A stretch of DNA of 64,000 nt from assembly GCF_014898815.1 (NCBI RefSeq), contig NW_026515505.1, positions 310,001-374,000 of the forward strand. The letters run 5' to 3'. The DNA comes from Panonychus citri. Lineage: Eukaryota; Arthropoda; Arachnida; Trombidiformes; Tetranychidae. Position 1 is the stretch's first letter, and each line of letters starts with the position of its first letter. The notes beneath the pieces are model-generated. The model was not told the DNA's origin. It was given only the letters and a program-made list of their open reading frames with translations, and ran no database searches. Positions 44,106 through 57,857 of the stretch are shown in pieces. The position numbers and the translations under genes are program-made.

Positions 44106-47100
44106 TTCTTTCTTCATCTTTTCATCATTCATTGATCTAACCAGAATTTCATCTGATTCCTCGTATTCTGAATGATGATGGTTCTTGATGTTTTCTTCCA
44201 TGTTACCATGTAAAAGAAGAGAGAAAAAAATTCGAAACATAATTTTTCATTCTCTATTTTTTTCCTTTGACATGAAATCGAGACAATTTGTAACACTTTC
44301 TAGACACACTCTTGTTTGTTAGCTCCTTGTAATCGTACAGAACTGATATCATAGGAAAAGATGATAAGTGAGATCACATTGTTGTATTTTCGTTATTTAT
44401 CATCACTGAACTTTTTACATGAAAGAAACTCAGAGTTTCACTTTTCCGTTTCCTTCCCTTTTCCATGAAAAAAGTATATTATCTACTATAATATTCCAAT
44501 ACCTTTTCATCCTCATCTTCATCTTAATCATCTCTGTCTCTCTTATTTTATAAGACATTATCCTGATTCCCTTGTTTCAATATCATCATTATCTTTCATC
44601 CTTTTAACGATTATATTGAGTTCCCATAATTATCATAGTGATAATAAGATAAAAAATCATTGGCAAGTTACCAGAAAAAAAGATTACCCTGAAGATGAAG
44701 ATGAAAAATTGTCATCTTCATTTCCATCATGAATAAATCAAGTATACATACAAATGGACAGATATGATAAGAGGGAGAAGATAACACTCAGGGATGATGT
44801 GTGATTAAAAATTAAATTGTTTACAATTTAGATAAACATCTCAGTCAGTTAGATAGAAGGAGAGAAAAATTAATTTTCATGATTAAATTAAATTGCTGAC
44901 AATTGTTTTCACATGTTAACCTGAATTCTGAGGGCTCTTCATGAGATTATCTTGATGAGTCTTATTAATATAACTTAATGAACAAGATGAAATGAATCTT
45001 TAACTCTGTGGTAATCTTCTTGCATCATCATCTTCATGTTTGTATTCTCACTCTCACTCTCTTTTCGTTTTTTATTTTCTCCACCATGAAAAAATCGATT
45101 TCCATTTGCGACGATTCATTAAACTTGGAACTCGAGCAATGTTAACCTGCTCTCTCTCTCTCTCTCTCTTGAATCATTAACATCATCAGAATTCTCATTA
45201 GATGGAAGCCAAGTTTCTTTTTTTATTTATTCATCCTTTTTTTCCATTTTCTTCCATCATCTCTTCTCCTTCTTCATGGTGTTTATTTCCTTGTAACAAA
45301 TTTCATCTTTTATTAGAGTTTAAAGCTGCTGTTACCTCTTCCACCTCCAACTTATCCTCATCTTCCTCCTTCTCTTCCCGTGTCTCTCATGATCTTCTAA
45401 ATGAAACTATTACCTAGAATTTCTCTCTCTCTCTCTCTCTTGTTTTGTCTCATAAAAAGTTTAAGAACTTTTCTTCCAAATCCACAGAGATTTTATCACC
45501 AAAAGAATATAAAAATATCCTAATTAATTCCCATCTAGTGAATTATTATCATAATGATTATAACATTTCTTACCTCTTCCTCTTTCCATGACCATGATTC
45601 TGAACATCATCATCAACTTAATACACGTTGACAATATCGAAACCATAATCATTATCATCTTCATCCTTACATAACGATGACTTATCATCTCATGTATATT
45701 ATTATTATTATTATTTTCATCATCATCATTAGTTAACTTTTCCTATGGAAACATATGACTCTCTGTTCATCTCACTTCTAACTGACCAGGTTAGGTTATC
45801 GATTCATTTACCTTTTCCCTTTATCATCATCATCATCCTTTAGCATCCTCATCCTCATCCTCATCATCATTATTCTTACTTTTTTCCTCCTCACTTTCCA
45901 CATCAACTTTTATTGCAATTCTCATTGTGTATACACTTTCCATAAGGTATTTCATTCATTTTCATCCCAATCTCTCTCTCTCTCTCTCTTACACTTTCTC
46001 CCCTTTTCTCATTCATTGAATCTCCCGGGAGATCATAATTGCTCACGATGACCAAACAAACTTTCTCGTAGTCATTACCAGAGTAGCCACTCTGTACATT
46101 ATATAATAAAATATATTATATCCTTTTTCCATTCTCCTTGTTTAATCCTTAACACATAATATCCACCTCACCTTTGATATATTTTTTCATTCATCCACAA
46201 ATCTCATGGTTACTTATTTAGCTTCTTCCTCCATCACCAACCATTTTCCCACCCTAGCAGCAATCTAGTAATCTCAGCAATGCACATTGATATCCATCGT
46301 CTTGAAGCAATAAACTTCATCTTATTTGTATTAAACTTTTTGGTTTTCCTTTATTTCTTTAACCATCTTCATCATCATCACCACTTCCACCTCTCTCCCC
46401 ATCTTCATCTTACTCCTCTTCCCTCACCTTATCATCTTATTTTTGCTTTTTTACACAACGAAAAAAACTCCACACTTTCCCCTGTAAACATTTTCCAAAC
46501 CAGAATAATCTGACAGAGTAAATAAATTACCAGAAAAAAAAGGAAACAGTTGAAAGACTCAAGAATCAAGAACCCAAAGTAAAAATCCTCATGTTAAAGC
46601 TCATCTTCAATCTGTATATAAATATTATACTTGAAACTTTGCATCCTCCATCTTATTACATGTAATATCATCTTAAAAACTGTATCAATAATAATGATGA
46701 TGATGAAGATAATGATAATCTATTTTTTTCCTTCTCCTCTTACACTTTCAATCTAATATCTTTATGCAACCACAATGCTAATATATTACACCTAATGTAT
46801 GAACATTTCACATGGTATGAATTCTTTGTCTTATTTTACTCTCATTTTCTCTGGTTATTCATTTTCTTTTTTCTTCTTCTTCTCATTTTTGTTTCCGTTA
46901 GAATTACATTTATTTCTTGAGGGTTTCATACAGAAGAAGAAGAAGAAGGAGAAGATGATGATGATGATGGAAATTGAGGATGATAATTGAGTATTACTCC
47001 TTTGGTAGTATAAACCAATTGCCTTAAAGGTGAGTTACTGATGATGATGATTTTCATTTACAACAATCTTACATGATGTGTATTCATTTCAGTTTTTATT

Positions 47101-50100
47101 TACCCTGAACTTGTTGTATTAAGTATTAGCATCATTGTCTTTCAGTTGAAATGAGATAATTTCATTACCAGGTAAGTATTTATATTCATTTACATGATGG
47201 CAATAGTACATGTGGAAATCTTGTTGATTTCAAATGATTATCTTGATGATAAATTTCAAATTCTTTCTGAATTTTGTATCTGAATGGGAAAGACAATCAG
47301 TGAGTATCAACTCAAAACGATCATCGTCATCATCTAATCATTATTTCCATCACAAAGATGTATGAACTTTTTTCCTGCAAGAAATTGAAGTTGAGTAAAT
47401 TGGAAAAATGAAATTCACCTTAATGGTGATGACAGTTGATTCTTTTTCATGATGATGATGAAGAAGAAGATGATCGTTTCATGGATTTCAAATTGCAAAC
47501 TGACCACATCCTTTTAGTTTCTCTCTCAGTTGATGAAAAAACTTTCGTATCTCAAGACTGGTGTTGATGGTGTTCTCGAGGATATCATTAGTTTGGAAAT
47601 TTCAATCATAATGATCACTGAAAATCTGAACAATTTTTTACTTCTTTTCATCATGTATACACTTATACTCACTTTGTAAACATAATGGACTTTATTATTA
47701 TTGTTGTTGTTACCATGAAGCTCCCACCACCTCCTCTCTATTATCCCCACCCTGTGTAAAGTACAATAAGATTTACTGAGATACTTGCGATTATGATGAT
47801 GATGATAAGAAAATTGAATGCTAACAAACTGAATCGATAACTTCAATTGCAGTTGATGAATGACAAGAAAAAAATCAAATTTTCAGTTTGATTTTTGATG
47901 AAATCAAGGTAAATAAATTTCATGATAGTTTCTCATGATAATAATAACCTCCAAGTAACATCTTCATCTCGATTGAGTTAAATATGAATTCTGGAAATTT
48001 ATTCAGTAACTGAAGATAAAAAATCTCTCTCTTTCTCTGTTAATGATGCATCATCATGATTTCTTTAACATTTTATCTTCATCATTTAGTTACTTTTATC
48101 AACTTCTTTTCATCTTGATTCATTCATCGATTCAGTTTCATGATGGCACCAAGAAAAAAAGTGAAAATGATAATAATAATATCTCCAAGTGTCATTGAAT
48201 AAGTTATCTAAATGAAGCGATTGATTAAATGAAGATGATTAGAGGAAGAGAAAAATAAAGATTAATGATAAAGATTAGTATCATCATCATGATAATTTGG
48301 AAGAAATTTCTCCAACTCAAGATAATCGAATAGTGATTTCATTATGTCCCCATGAAGATCATGGGGAACTGAAAGATGGACCATCGAAAGTAAGAGGAAT
48401 CAATTTTTCTTTTCATTTTCATGTTCATCTTCTAGTAATTTCACATCCAGAACAATAGACTTACCGGATTAAATGATAATCAACTTACACCCTGATCAGA
48501 TTATCATGAGTTCCACTTGAAGTTCAATAAATTGGATCAACAATTTTTTCACCATCTCAAATTCAACCAGAATTTCTTGTTTCTCATTAGAACTTTTCTT
48601 CTCCTTTTCATGAAACTTTCCTCTTTTTTCCTCCATAGACCAATTAGACTTGATTCTCATCATCATCATCATCATCATCTCTCTTTGAATAAGAAAACAA
48701 TCATCTTGATGATCTTTCTTTTCTTTCTGCTTCTTTTTTTCTTCCTTTCTTCTATTGCAACCCCTTATTTCCTTCCTTCATTTTCATCATCTTCCGTTTT
48801 CTCCTCCAATTCCACAACCACCATCATCATAATCACCACCACCGCCTCCACCTTACTGACCCATTTGCTTATTACGACCATTGATGTTGTTTATTTATTA
48901 TTTACAATTTTCTTCATACTATTACTTTTCCACTTTACTTTCACTCCTCCTCATCATTTCCGGTTCCTTTTTTCTTGTTTCTCTCAATAGATTTTCAATC
49001 CTTGATAATGTTTGATGTTAATGATAATGATCATTATGGTGATGAAAATAATGGACCTTTTTTCATTTACTTCCTTCTTATTACTCTTACTTACGATAAT
49101 CAACAACAAAGTAATCAACAAAAACCCACCAACAATAAGAACCAAATCTCTTGCCGCTTTTACATCAAAATTATTTATCATCATTCAAATTATTCAATTC
49201 AATTAAAGATTAATAACAAATTGAACAGATATAATTTCTGGTTGGAACCTAAAATTATTATTAATTTGCTACTGGAAATTAGATGAATTGTTGCCAGAAT
49301 TGTTGACTGATTATAATCAGTTGATTGTAAGAAAAAGATCAGATTGAAAATTGATTGTTTCTTGTGCTTTTGTTTTGGTATAATAACTGAATTAAGTTGA
49401 TGGGGATTGGGTTTTTTTTAATTGTTGGTGATTTACAATCTATCCGACTGATTAGGTTGATTGTTTGTTGTTGATCTGTGATTGATTTTATCAATTGTTT
49501 CGTTAATTTATAATCTAATTCAAATTAGATGATCACAAATTCAATCAGATTGATTAGGTTTGCAACTTTTTTGATTAGGAAAAGGAAGACTGATCAGCTT
49601 GATTGTTGATTGTTGATTTGTCATTGCTCTCAGATAATCACAAAAGTAACTGGTTGATTAGTTTCTCACCGATCAATTTTACCGTTGGTTGATCATTTCA
49701 ATTCTGGTTTGATGAGGGTAAAGTGATGAGGAACAGAATAAGAAAAAAATAACAACAGTCTCACCAGGTCCTTGATTTACTGGTGAGAGGAGGAGGATAA
49801 GGATGATGATGAAGATGAAAAAGACAAGTAAAAAAATGAGACAAGAAAAAGAAAGAGAGAAAGGGACAGGGGAAGAAGAAAAGTTCTAGTGAACATTTTA
49901 ACTGGACTCGATTTCCATTTCCTGGATTCAATCTGTTGGAAAATTAAAGGACCGAAGAGAAAACATATTCATGGATGAAGATGAAAGATGAGGATGATAA
50001 ACTCAAGAGTTTCTCTTAATCAGCTAAATAAGATAACAATGTGAAAAGTGAGGTGTTGAAAGATGATAAGCTTGAAATTATCTTCATCATCTTGTATCTC

Positions 50101-53100
50101 TTACCAGTTATCATCCTTTTCCATGTCCCCTTTTCAGAGATGCTGAAGGAAAAAGGGTCATCATTATCATTCTCATCATCATCTTATCCTCTTTATCATC
50201 TTGAATCTTTACTTTTTTGAAACAATCCATTATAAACACACACACACACATAGATAATATCTCTCCCTCTCTCCATCTCATCATCATTATCATCATCTTC
50301 TTATACTCTGTTTACCATTACCATTCTCAATGAGAAGGACAAGAAGATAAAGATGCCAAAGCAAAACGATCAATGAGATGATATAAACTCACAATGAATA
50401 AATATCCATCCTCTTAAACTCGAGCAACCTTTTTCCACCCTCTTACTTCATCTTCCTCCTTCTTATCATCACCATCGTCATGTTTTTCCTTAACTTTCCA
50501 TGGTTCCTTTTCCTTGCTTCCTCATCACCATCATCTTCATCTTGAAAATGAAAACAAAAGGATGAGGATGAGGTAGAAAGGCAAAGGTGACTTTTTCCTA
50601 GTAACTATTAAACAGTAACCAGTAAGTAGTTAACTTAATTACTGTTTTTCTGTATTCAGCTTAAATCGTAAAAAACTGCACGCCAATGGTAAAAGTTTGT
50701 TTTTTTTCCTTCTGCATTTAAATTGTTGAATTAACTAAATTAACTTTTAGCTTTACATGTTTATATTTTCATTATCAAGCGACTTGATTGCTGCCATCTT
50801 TTATCCCCATGTCATTTTCAATTGCTTTGTAAGCAACAATTAACATGATGATCAACAATTACGAGAACATTGATTTATTGAATTTCAATTGAGTTTTTCA
50901 TTTGCTTTTCATTAACCCTTAGCTTTTGTTTTTGCTGCTTGAATTTGCAATTTATTAATTGTTATAAACGATCATGATTAACATAATCAATCAATAGTTT
51001 TCCAATTATTTTGTATTCAACTCAATTTCCACAACCTAATATCTCACATTGATTATTGATCATTTCTTGTTTGTTTACCTTTTAGTTGTGCATTGATATG
51101 AAGACCACAATAACTGATGACCATTGGTCAAGACGAAGAGATGTTTAATCAGGGATAAAAATTTCTTCTTCTTCTCTCTCTTTCTTCAAGAGATGATGAG
51201 GATGAAAATCGTTTCAGGTTACATCATCTTCTTGTATTACTTTTCTCATCTTCTTATTGTGTCTTTCTATTTTTTTTTCTTCTCACAAGAAAATGAAATT
51301 TTCGTTTCTAAACTTGTTCAGTATTTTTCCTTCTCCTCCAACTTCAATGTCCACTTGAAAATCCATGGACACTGATGCTCCAAAATCATCCTCATCATTT
51401 TCATCATCTTCCTCTGGCTCTTTTTATATAATAAGTATTTCATTTCTAACTCAAGTATGTTGACATTTACTTTACTTTCTACTTCCTGGTTTTTTTTCCT
51501 CAAGATGAAAATTTCTCTGTAAGTTACTGAGAAACTGGTTCAGAATCTTTTCAATGCATTTTTGTACCTTCTCCTTTCATGATCGGAATTCCCATGCTGA
51601 TGAAACTAAAATCGAAACAAAAAATTCTAAGCTCAATGAATTCGCTTTCAAAGTATTTCTTTTCTCTCATATTATATTTTATTCAGAACTCTCAGAGTTA
51701 CCATGTAATATAAATATCTACTTGAGAGATACCTTTATATTAGATGTCAGTAAAGTGTCTATTTGTTTTCTTCTAAGTTGCAACTATGAGAAGAAGAAAA
51801 AAAAATGATGCTAAGAAGAAGAAAAGTGAAATCATATTTTCTTAGAATTCACATGAATATCATGACAAAATATCATCTAAGTTAAATTTCAACAGAATTT
51901 TTTATTCATCATCTGATTCTTATTGTATTATCTTTTTTTTCCTCTGTATCTCAATCATTTTCTTTTACATTCGTCATCATCTCTGACGAAATTTTCGACT
52001 TAGAACTTTTCACCATCCTTATCCTTTCATGGAAAAATAATAATAATACTTGAACCTTTAAGCATTTTCCATTCCAAATTCTGGTGCAAATTTTTTCCAT
52101 AAATTTTGATTACTTTAAAACCATTTTCTCATATTGTATCATGATAAGAATGATGATCATGTCGGAATAGAGGAAAAGGACAAGGTAAAAGGATAAGAAA
52201 GGTAAGAAAAAGACCTGGAGGCAATTTAACGATGAAAAATTTTCGAAAAGGAGAAAAAATCGGAATAAAATAATATAATAAATTTCTTAGTCTAATATAA
52301 GTTGTTTAACATTATTTTTCCGCCATTATCTTCATGAAGATAATGATGATGATGATGAAATAAAAATAAGTTGTGCAAAAAATTTGATTACACTCGATGG
52401 CAATGAAGGAAATGATATTATTTCCAGTCCATATCCGATCCTTATCGAAGTTTATTTTTTCCCTTTCGTCTTATTTCAAGCGATTTTCCTCTTCTTTCGA
52501 CTTTTTCATCTTCATCATCTCACTCGGAATCTTTAACATTTCCATTATTCAATAGTCCAGAATCGCTTCACCAGCCTCACCTCACTTCCTCCATGAGATA
52601 TAATAATAAAATAATCATGATAATGATATTCATTCAGCATCCTGGTTACACTGAGAGAGACATTACCATTATTATTACCCTTTTCTGTTATCATTTTTAT
52701 TACATATGAGAAATTATCTTCATGTGTATGTTCAGAAGATTCTTGTTCAGATTAGATCAGAATCGAAATTTTTTTCCTCCTTCATCTTGAATCTCCTGAT
52801 AACCAATTTGAAACTGAATTTTCTCCTTCTTATTGAGTATGAATTTCTAGTCTTCATTGTGTAATAGTTTTATTTTTCTTTCTCGAAACTTTTGTTCGAT
52901 AACAATAATAATATTGGAAAAGACCTCAAGGCAAATTGTTCACACAAAGAATTCAATTTTTGAATCTAGTAACAATTTAAAAGTGAAATTTTCGATATGA
53001 AACAATAACTCTTGTTACTATTGTTGATATTTGTTGTTCATGGTTATCATTGAATTCTGGTGATTAGATTATAATTATTGTTTTTTCTTCCTTTGAAGAT

Positions 53101-56100
53101 CAGAAATTGGGAGAAAATGATAATTTCCAATTGGGATGATTACGATTCTGATGTTTCATGATCATTATTATGATGATTCGTAGGCTTGGTTACCACCCAA
53201 ACAGTATCATAAAGTTATCATTAAATTTTCAATTCTACTTCCGCATCTCATCATCATGTTGATGATCTTCATCTGAACTGAATTTCGAATTTTTTTTTAC
53301 TATATTCGCAAAAACTAATCTCTTTTTTTTTCATTCTGATTCCATGATGATGAAGAAGGAAAAAACTAACAAGCATCATGATGATTCCAATTTTCCATTG
53401 AGGTTTAACTTTCCATGGAAATTTATTATTATTTATCATCATTCCTTGATTTTGAACAGTTCGAACTCTTTACGATTCTATAAGTTATCATAAACTTTGT
53501 TATAAACTTTTTTTTGTTCTTTCTCTTTGTTTTCAATAGAATCGATTTTTTTATTACTCAATGTGAATATTTAGACGATCATGATGATTCAGATGCAAAT
53601 GAACTTTTTTCATTCTCGTCAATTCGATGTCAGGATTTCCAATCTTTTTTTGTTTTATATTCTCTTTTTCGAAGAGTTCATGATAATTGGCTTGATTTAA
53701 TTTCGAAAATCCTTCCCCTTCTTGATTTCTCAAGTTCTACAGAACTTTTATTTGATATTATTCTGTCTCCATTCGCGATATTATCTTTACCCTGGAGTCT
53801 TTCAGTTTTTTTTCCTCTTTCATATTCTGATGCTGGTTCTCAGTTTCACCCAGGGAATCATGAAGATTATTATGATACCGATGATAATGATGGTAGTAAC
53901 TAAAGGTTTTTATCTCTAAACCTTAACTATCATCATCATCATTATCATCATCATCTTTGATTGTGTTTGTTTTCACTGGTGTTGATTTTGCTTATCATCT
54001 GATGATAATGATGATGAGATATATATTATTATTATTGCTTTTTCATTTCCACCATGATCATCATATTATCATCCTCATCTTTATCATCATCATGGTTACT
54101 CATCTCTCTTTCGGCTCAAAGCTATATACCTTTTTTTCATCATTGTTTTCGTTTTCCATCCTCATCTTCATTTTTAATCATCATCATCTTTATGAGTTTC
54201 TCATTATTTCTGGCAGCCATGGGGGAAATATCATGATACAGTAGGAAATCATGATGAAACTAAAGAAGAAGAGGAAGATAAAACTAACAAAGTAAAAGAA
54301 TGAAAATGAAAGTAAGAGAAGATAAAAGATGATGATGATGATGATGATGGAGAAAAGATGAAGGACAAGGAATATTATACTAAAGCATTTGCTTCATCTT
54401 CATCCTCATGCATTTATAAGATTTGCAATAATATCTCATCTTCTTTGTCAGCTTATGTCATCCTGAGCATCTTCCTCATCTTCCTCATCATCTTTATCTG
54501 TCCTTTTGCAAGCTCGATATTCACAAAGGTTATCAATGTTAATTTTTCCTCTCTCAAGTTGAGTTGCCTTTCATTTCCATGATAATTCATTTTGTTCATT
54601 TGTATTACTCAGATTGAGGCAAAATTTTCTTCCCTCTAACAATGAATTCAATTCAATTTTTTCTTCACCTTCTCTTACATGATAGAGAGAATCTCAACTA
54701 TTCCTTTGAAAAGTTTTTCCACAATTTCTGCATGTTGATTAATCTTTTTTTCATTCTCAATTCTATTCATCATCAACTCATCATTTTCTTAAAATGGTGA
54801 CAAATTGTCATCTTTCAAGAATTGATTATCAATCTAAATTTATGATTCGAATTTAATTTACGAACTTTTTTTTCTTCTCTTCGTTTTTCTTTCAGCTGAT
54901 TTTCTGATTCAACTTTTTCTCCTCAGAATTGAAATCAAACAACTTGACCATATAAAAGAGTGAGAGTGACCGTTGATTGTTGGAGATGGTTAATTGTCCT
55001 TGTCATAATTGTTCAACATTGTTGACAATTGATAATCATTTGCTGGTAACTATCAACGCCCAATGTTGTTATTGTTAATATTAATTGTGAAAAGTTAATG
55101 ATGATCACATTAAAGATAATCAATGCAATTAACTGACTCTTAATGGTTCAATTTTTTGTCCATCTCAAGGATATCCTTTTGTTTACATTTGACCAGAGTG
55201 GACACAACAGTTTCGACAATCAACTGATTGTGAACAAAATGACAACAATTAATATTGATAATGTTTTGTAAACATTAATTGTTCAGAAATCAGAGCATAT
55301 GACAATTACAATGTACTTGGTTAACAGTTTTCCTGATTAAAACTGGATAATTAGTTGATTAGTGAAGATTTGATTCAACTTATGCTGATGGTGATTAAGA
55401 TTAGTCTTGATTAGGAATCGATGGCGATTGGATTAACTTTGAAACTATTTGGTATCTTGATTAGTTGATTAATTGGTAAATGGTGATAATGATTATTGAT
55501 TGTGATGCTGATGAAATTTGATTAAACAGGATTAGTCTAATCTCGTCTTTAAATCTGGTTAATATGTTGATCAATTTTTTTTCCTGGTTTAACTAAATGT
55601 AAACTTCAACATTAGAATAGGATTAATGGTTGAGATTGAAAATCTAACAGGAATTTAATGTCGATCACAATCAATTTAATCATTGGTGACTTCATGGGAA
55701 GTGTGAGGATTAAAGATGGATGAAAATTTTATCGATCATCCAGAATCAGAATTATCTTCATCATCATCTCATTTTCTTCTTCTCTTTCTGAAAAGTTTCA
55801 TTTTCCTTTTCTGATTTTTCACCAAACATCAGGATTTATGAACCACAGAATAACGGAAATCCTCATCTTCTCTTTCTTATCACACATTTGTCTTCATTTT
55901 CGCTTTGACACTTATCTTCTTTATCATCATCGTCTGGAATCACTCATTGTCTTTATCTGCTTCCAACTGAGACCAAAATCATTTCCGTTTTCAATATTTC
56001 ACCACCAGTTAACTAGACCGTTGGGGCGATAATTATTTTTCTAGCGAACTAATTAAAACTGATTAAGTGGTTGATCGGTAGAATCGATTGAGTTATTGGA

Positions 56101-56600
56101 AAAACATTAAATCGGCTTATCTGCCAATCATTCAGGGTAATTTATTTATAGATTTCCTTCCAATAGATGTTAATCGTTCAAAATCAGTTAGTTAATGAAG
56201 TGATAATTTGTATTCTTTAAATTTCTCTAAGTTGTATCCACAATTGCACAAAAGTTTAATCTTCTATATCATAGATGTCGCCTGTTACTTGGTAACTTTT
56301 GGACGATAAAAATTTAATTATTTCTTATTAATTTGCTCAATTTGAATGACTAGAATTAATATTTAATCACTAGACGAAGGTTAAACTCATAGGATTTGTT
56401 AATTTGTAAATAAAAACAGTCTTATAGTCAATTTCTTTCCGATACCAATGCGATTTAGTTAATTCGTGTCGTGTAATTTAGTCAATGCGAATGGTCAAAT
56501 TATCGACTTGGTATGAAAAGGAGTTGATCGTACAACGAAAATCAATTGACCTTAATCAGGTGAGTCTATGATCATCAAGTTGGTTAAGATTATCAACTCT
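38401..56600. other. long gene-poor stretch
   Basis: No gene I can support. Frames of 90-160 codons (for example 40165-40587, 48517-48990, 53514-53903) are made of translated CT, TCATCA and pyrimidine tracts, or lack any recognisable feature. Microsatellites lie at 40350-40411 (CT), 42624-42661 (CT), 44069-44102 (CT), 45151-45169 (CT) and 54329-54350 (GAT). The frame at 53514-53903 follows a TTTTCAATAG acceptor-like sequence and is less repetitive than the rest, but I find no similarity for it. Confidence 0.55.
40350..40411. repeat. (CT)n microsatellite
   Basis: The longest single CT run in the window, about 62 bp. Confidence 0.9.
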
Positions 56601-56620
56601 CACAGGTAGAATAGATTCAA

Positions 56621-57240
56621 ATGTCAGAAAGCGATCGCCAGGACGATGAAGACTAATCAGGAAAGAAGTGAGTTTATGTGCATAAAAAATCACCAAGATC
56701 AAGAGTAAGATTGCAGTCAATCCGTTTCTCTGGTATAAAGGCCAATTTTTTAAAATGTTTTTTATGTTTTCGGCAACAATTACCTTCTTGACTTTGTTGG
56801 GAGTGTTGCGAATTTGATTGTGTTAGATTAGAAGTGAAGTTTGATTGCTTGTAAAATGAAGATGGTCCATGATAGGAACTTTGGGAAGTGATGACCAAAG
56901 GCTGTGTATAGTTTTCATAGCTAATGAAGAGAATCGAATTGTCCAAAGATTTTACCTGAGGAACATTTGAATTTTCTTGAGATTTTTGATGTGAATTTTG
57001 AGCTCACTTGGATTGAGATAAAGATTGTGAAAGAACCAAGGAATCGCTTCCATCCTTTGATAATTGACGTCAGGTTTAACCGTTAAAAGTTAATTGCCAT
57101 TTCGTTTTATCGTAATCTTTGTCCATTGAACAACTATCATAGTGATAATTAGTATACAGGTTTGCCAGCAAATAGAAAGGTTTAGATGGTTCGTTGTTTC
57201 TTGGCGATGTCATGTCAGAAATGTCAGAAAACGATCGCCG
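56621..57240. repeat. pair of about 20-bp direct repeats flanking a broken ORF
   Basis: ATGTCAGAAAGCGATCGCCA at 56621-56640 and ATGTCAGAAAACGATCGCCG at 57218-57237 differ at two positions. They bracket about 580 bp that contain most of the decayed minus-strand frame. Confidence 0.6.
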
Positions 57241-57282
57241 GAACGCTGAAAAAAAAAGGAAGAAAAAATGAATTAAAGTCAA
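56674..57282 (-). pseudogene. decayed minus-strand reading frame, unknown protein
   Basis: One reading frame runs from 57282 down to 56674 and is interrupted by stops at 57076-57078, 57070-57072 and 57004-57006. The text on both sides is of mixed, protein-like composition. It includes polar Ser/Gln-rich stretches and a basic Cys segment (GNCCRKHKKHFKKLAFIPEK). The absence of frame changes with several nonsense codons suggests an old gene losing function, or exons of a spliced gene. I do not recognise it. Confidence 0.4.
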
Positions 57283-57857
57283 CTTCCTAATTTAGCCCAA
57301 TCTAAAATTGTCCTATCGATCGATCGTGGTTCTATCTTCTTGGATCCGACAAAAGATATTTGTAATCGCCTTAAATGTAATGCTGCTATTAACCGTAATC
57401 GTCTCATTCAAAATATTGTTTTCAAAAAATTGTCAACAAGGCTGGTCAGTTGATTCAATTAGAGGAAGTGATATATCAGATAAACCAAGTAATACAATTA
57501 TTTCTCCACAACGTAATTCAAACTGAATCAGAGCCGATTGAAGAAAAGCCAGTTACAAAAGAAAAAGGGATCAATACCCCGATTAAGATAACCAAGGAAA
57601 TCGAAGTTCAAGTAGAAATAATTTGTTGAAATAATTCCCAAGGTGATGATAGAACTCGATATGATCATATTAAAACTTCAACGAAAATATCTGCGTTAGG
57701 AAAAGTTGGTGAAACCGATGCAATTGAGATCGTCACCCAAACAAATGCCTCATCTGCCAAAGGAGATATAGTTGAATCTGAAGATGAAGATGATCCACCT
57801 CGTGATGATATCGATGAATATTCTGTCCTGGAATCAGATGAATATGATAAACATTAA
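57277..57857 (+). pseudogene. decayed plus-strand reading frame with acidic C-terminus, unknown protein
   Basis: A coding-like frame starts near 57277 and runs to a TGA at 57451. The neighbouring frame is open over the same junction and continues in protein-like sequence to TAA at 57855, with one internal TGA at 57627. The switch of frame coincides with a run of six A at 57424-57429, where a single missing base would explain it. The last 30 codons are strongly acidic (ESEDEDDPPRDDIDE). It is divergent to the broken frame on the other strand, with the two 5' ends nearly touching. It may be a pseudogene or partly an assembly error. I do not recognise the protein. Confidence 0.4.

Noticed and set aside
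48517..48990. 157-codon plus-strand frame with hydrophobic segments and a poly-His run
   Set aside because: Composition follows TCATCA and pyrimidine tracts (poly-H, S, L, F, T), the opposite strand also gives frames over the same repeat, and no family is recognisable.
53514..53903. 129-codon plus-strand frame after an acceptor-like TTTTCAATAG
   Set aside because: It is longer than chance neighbours, but has no recognisable domain, no convincing donor and no matching exon nearby. I left it as part of the gene-poor stretch.
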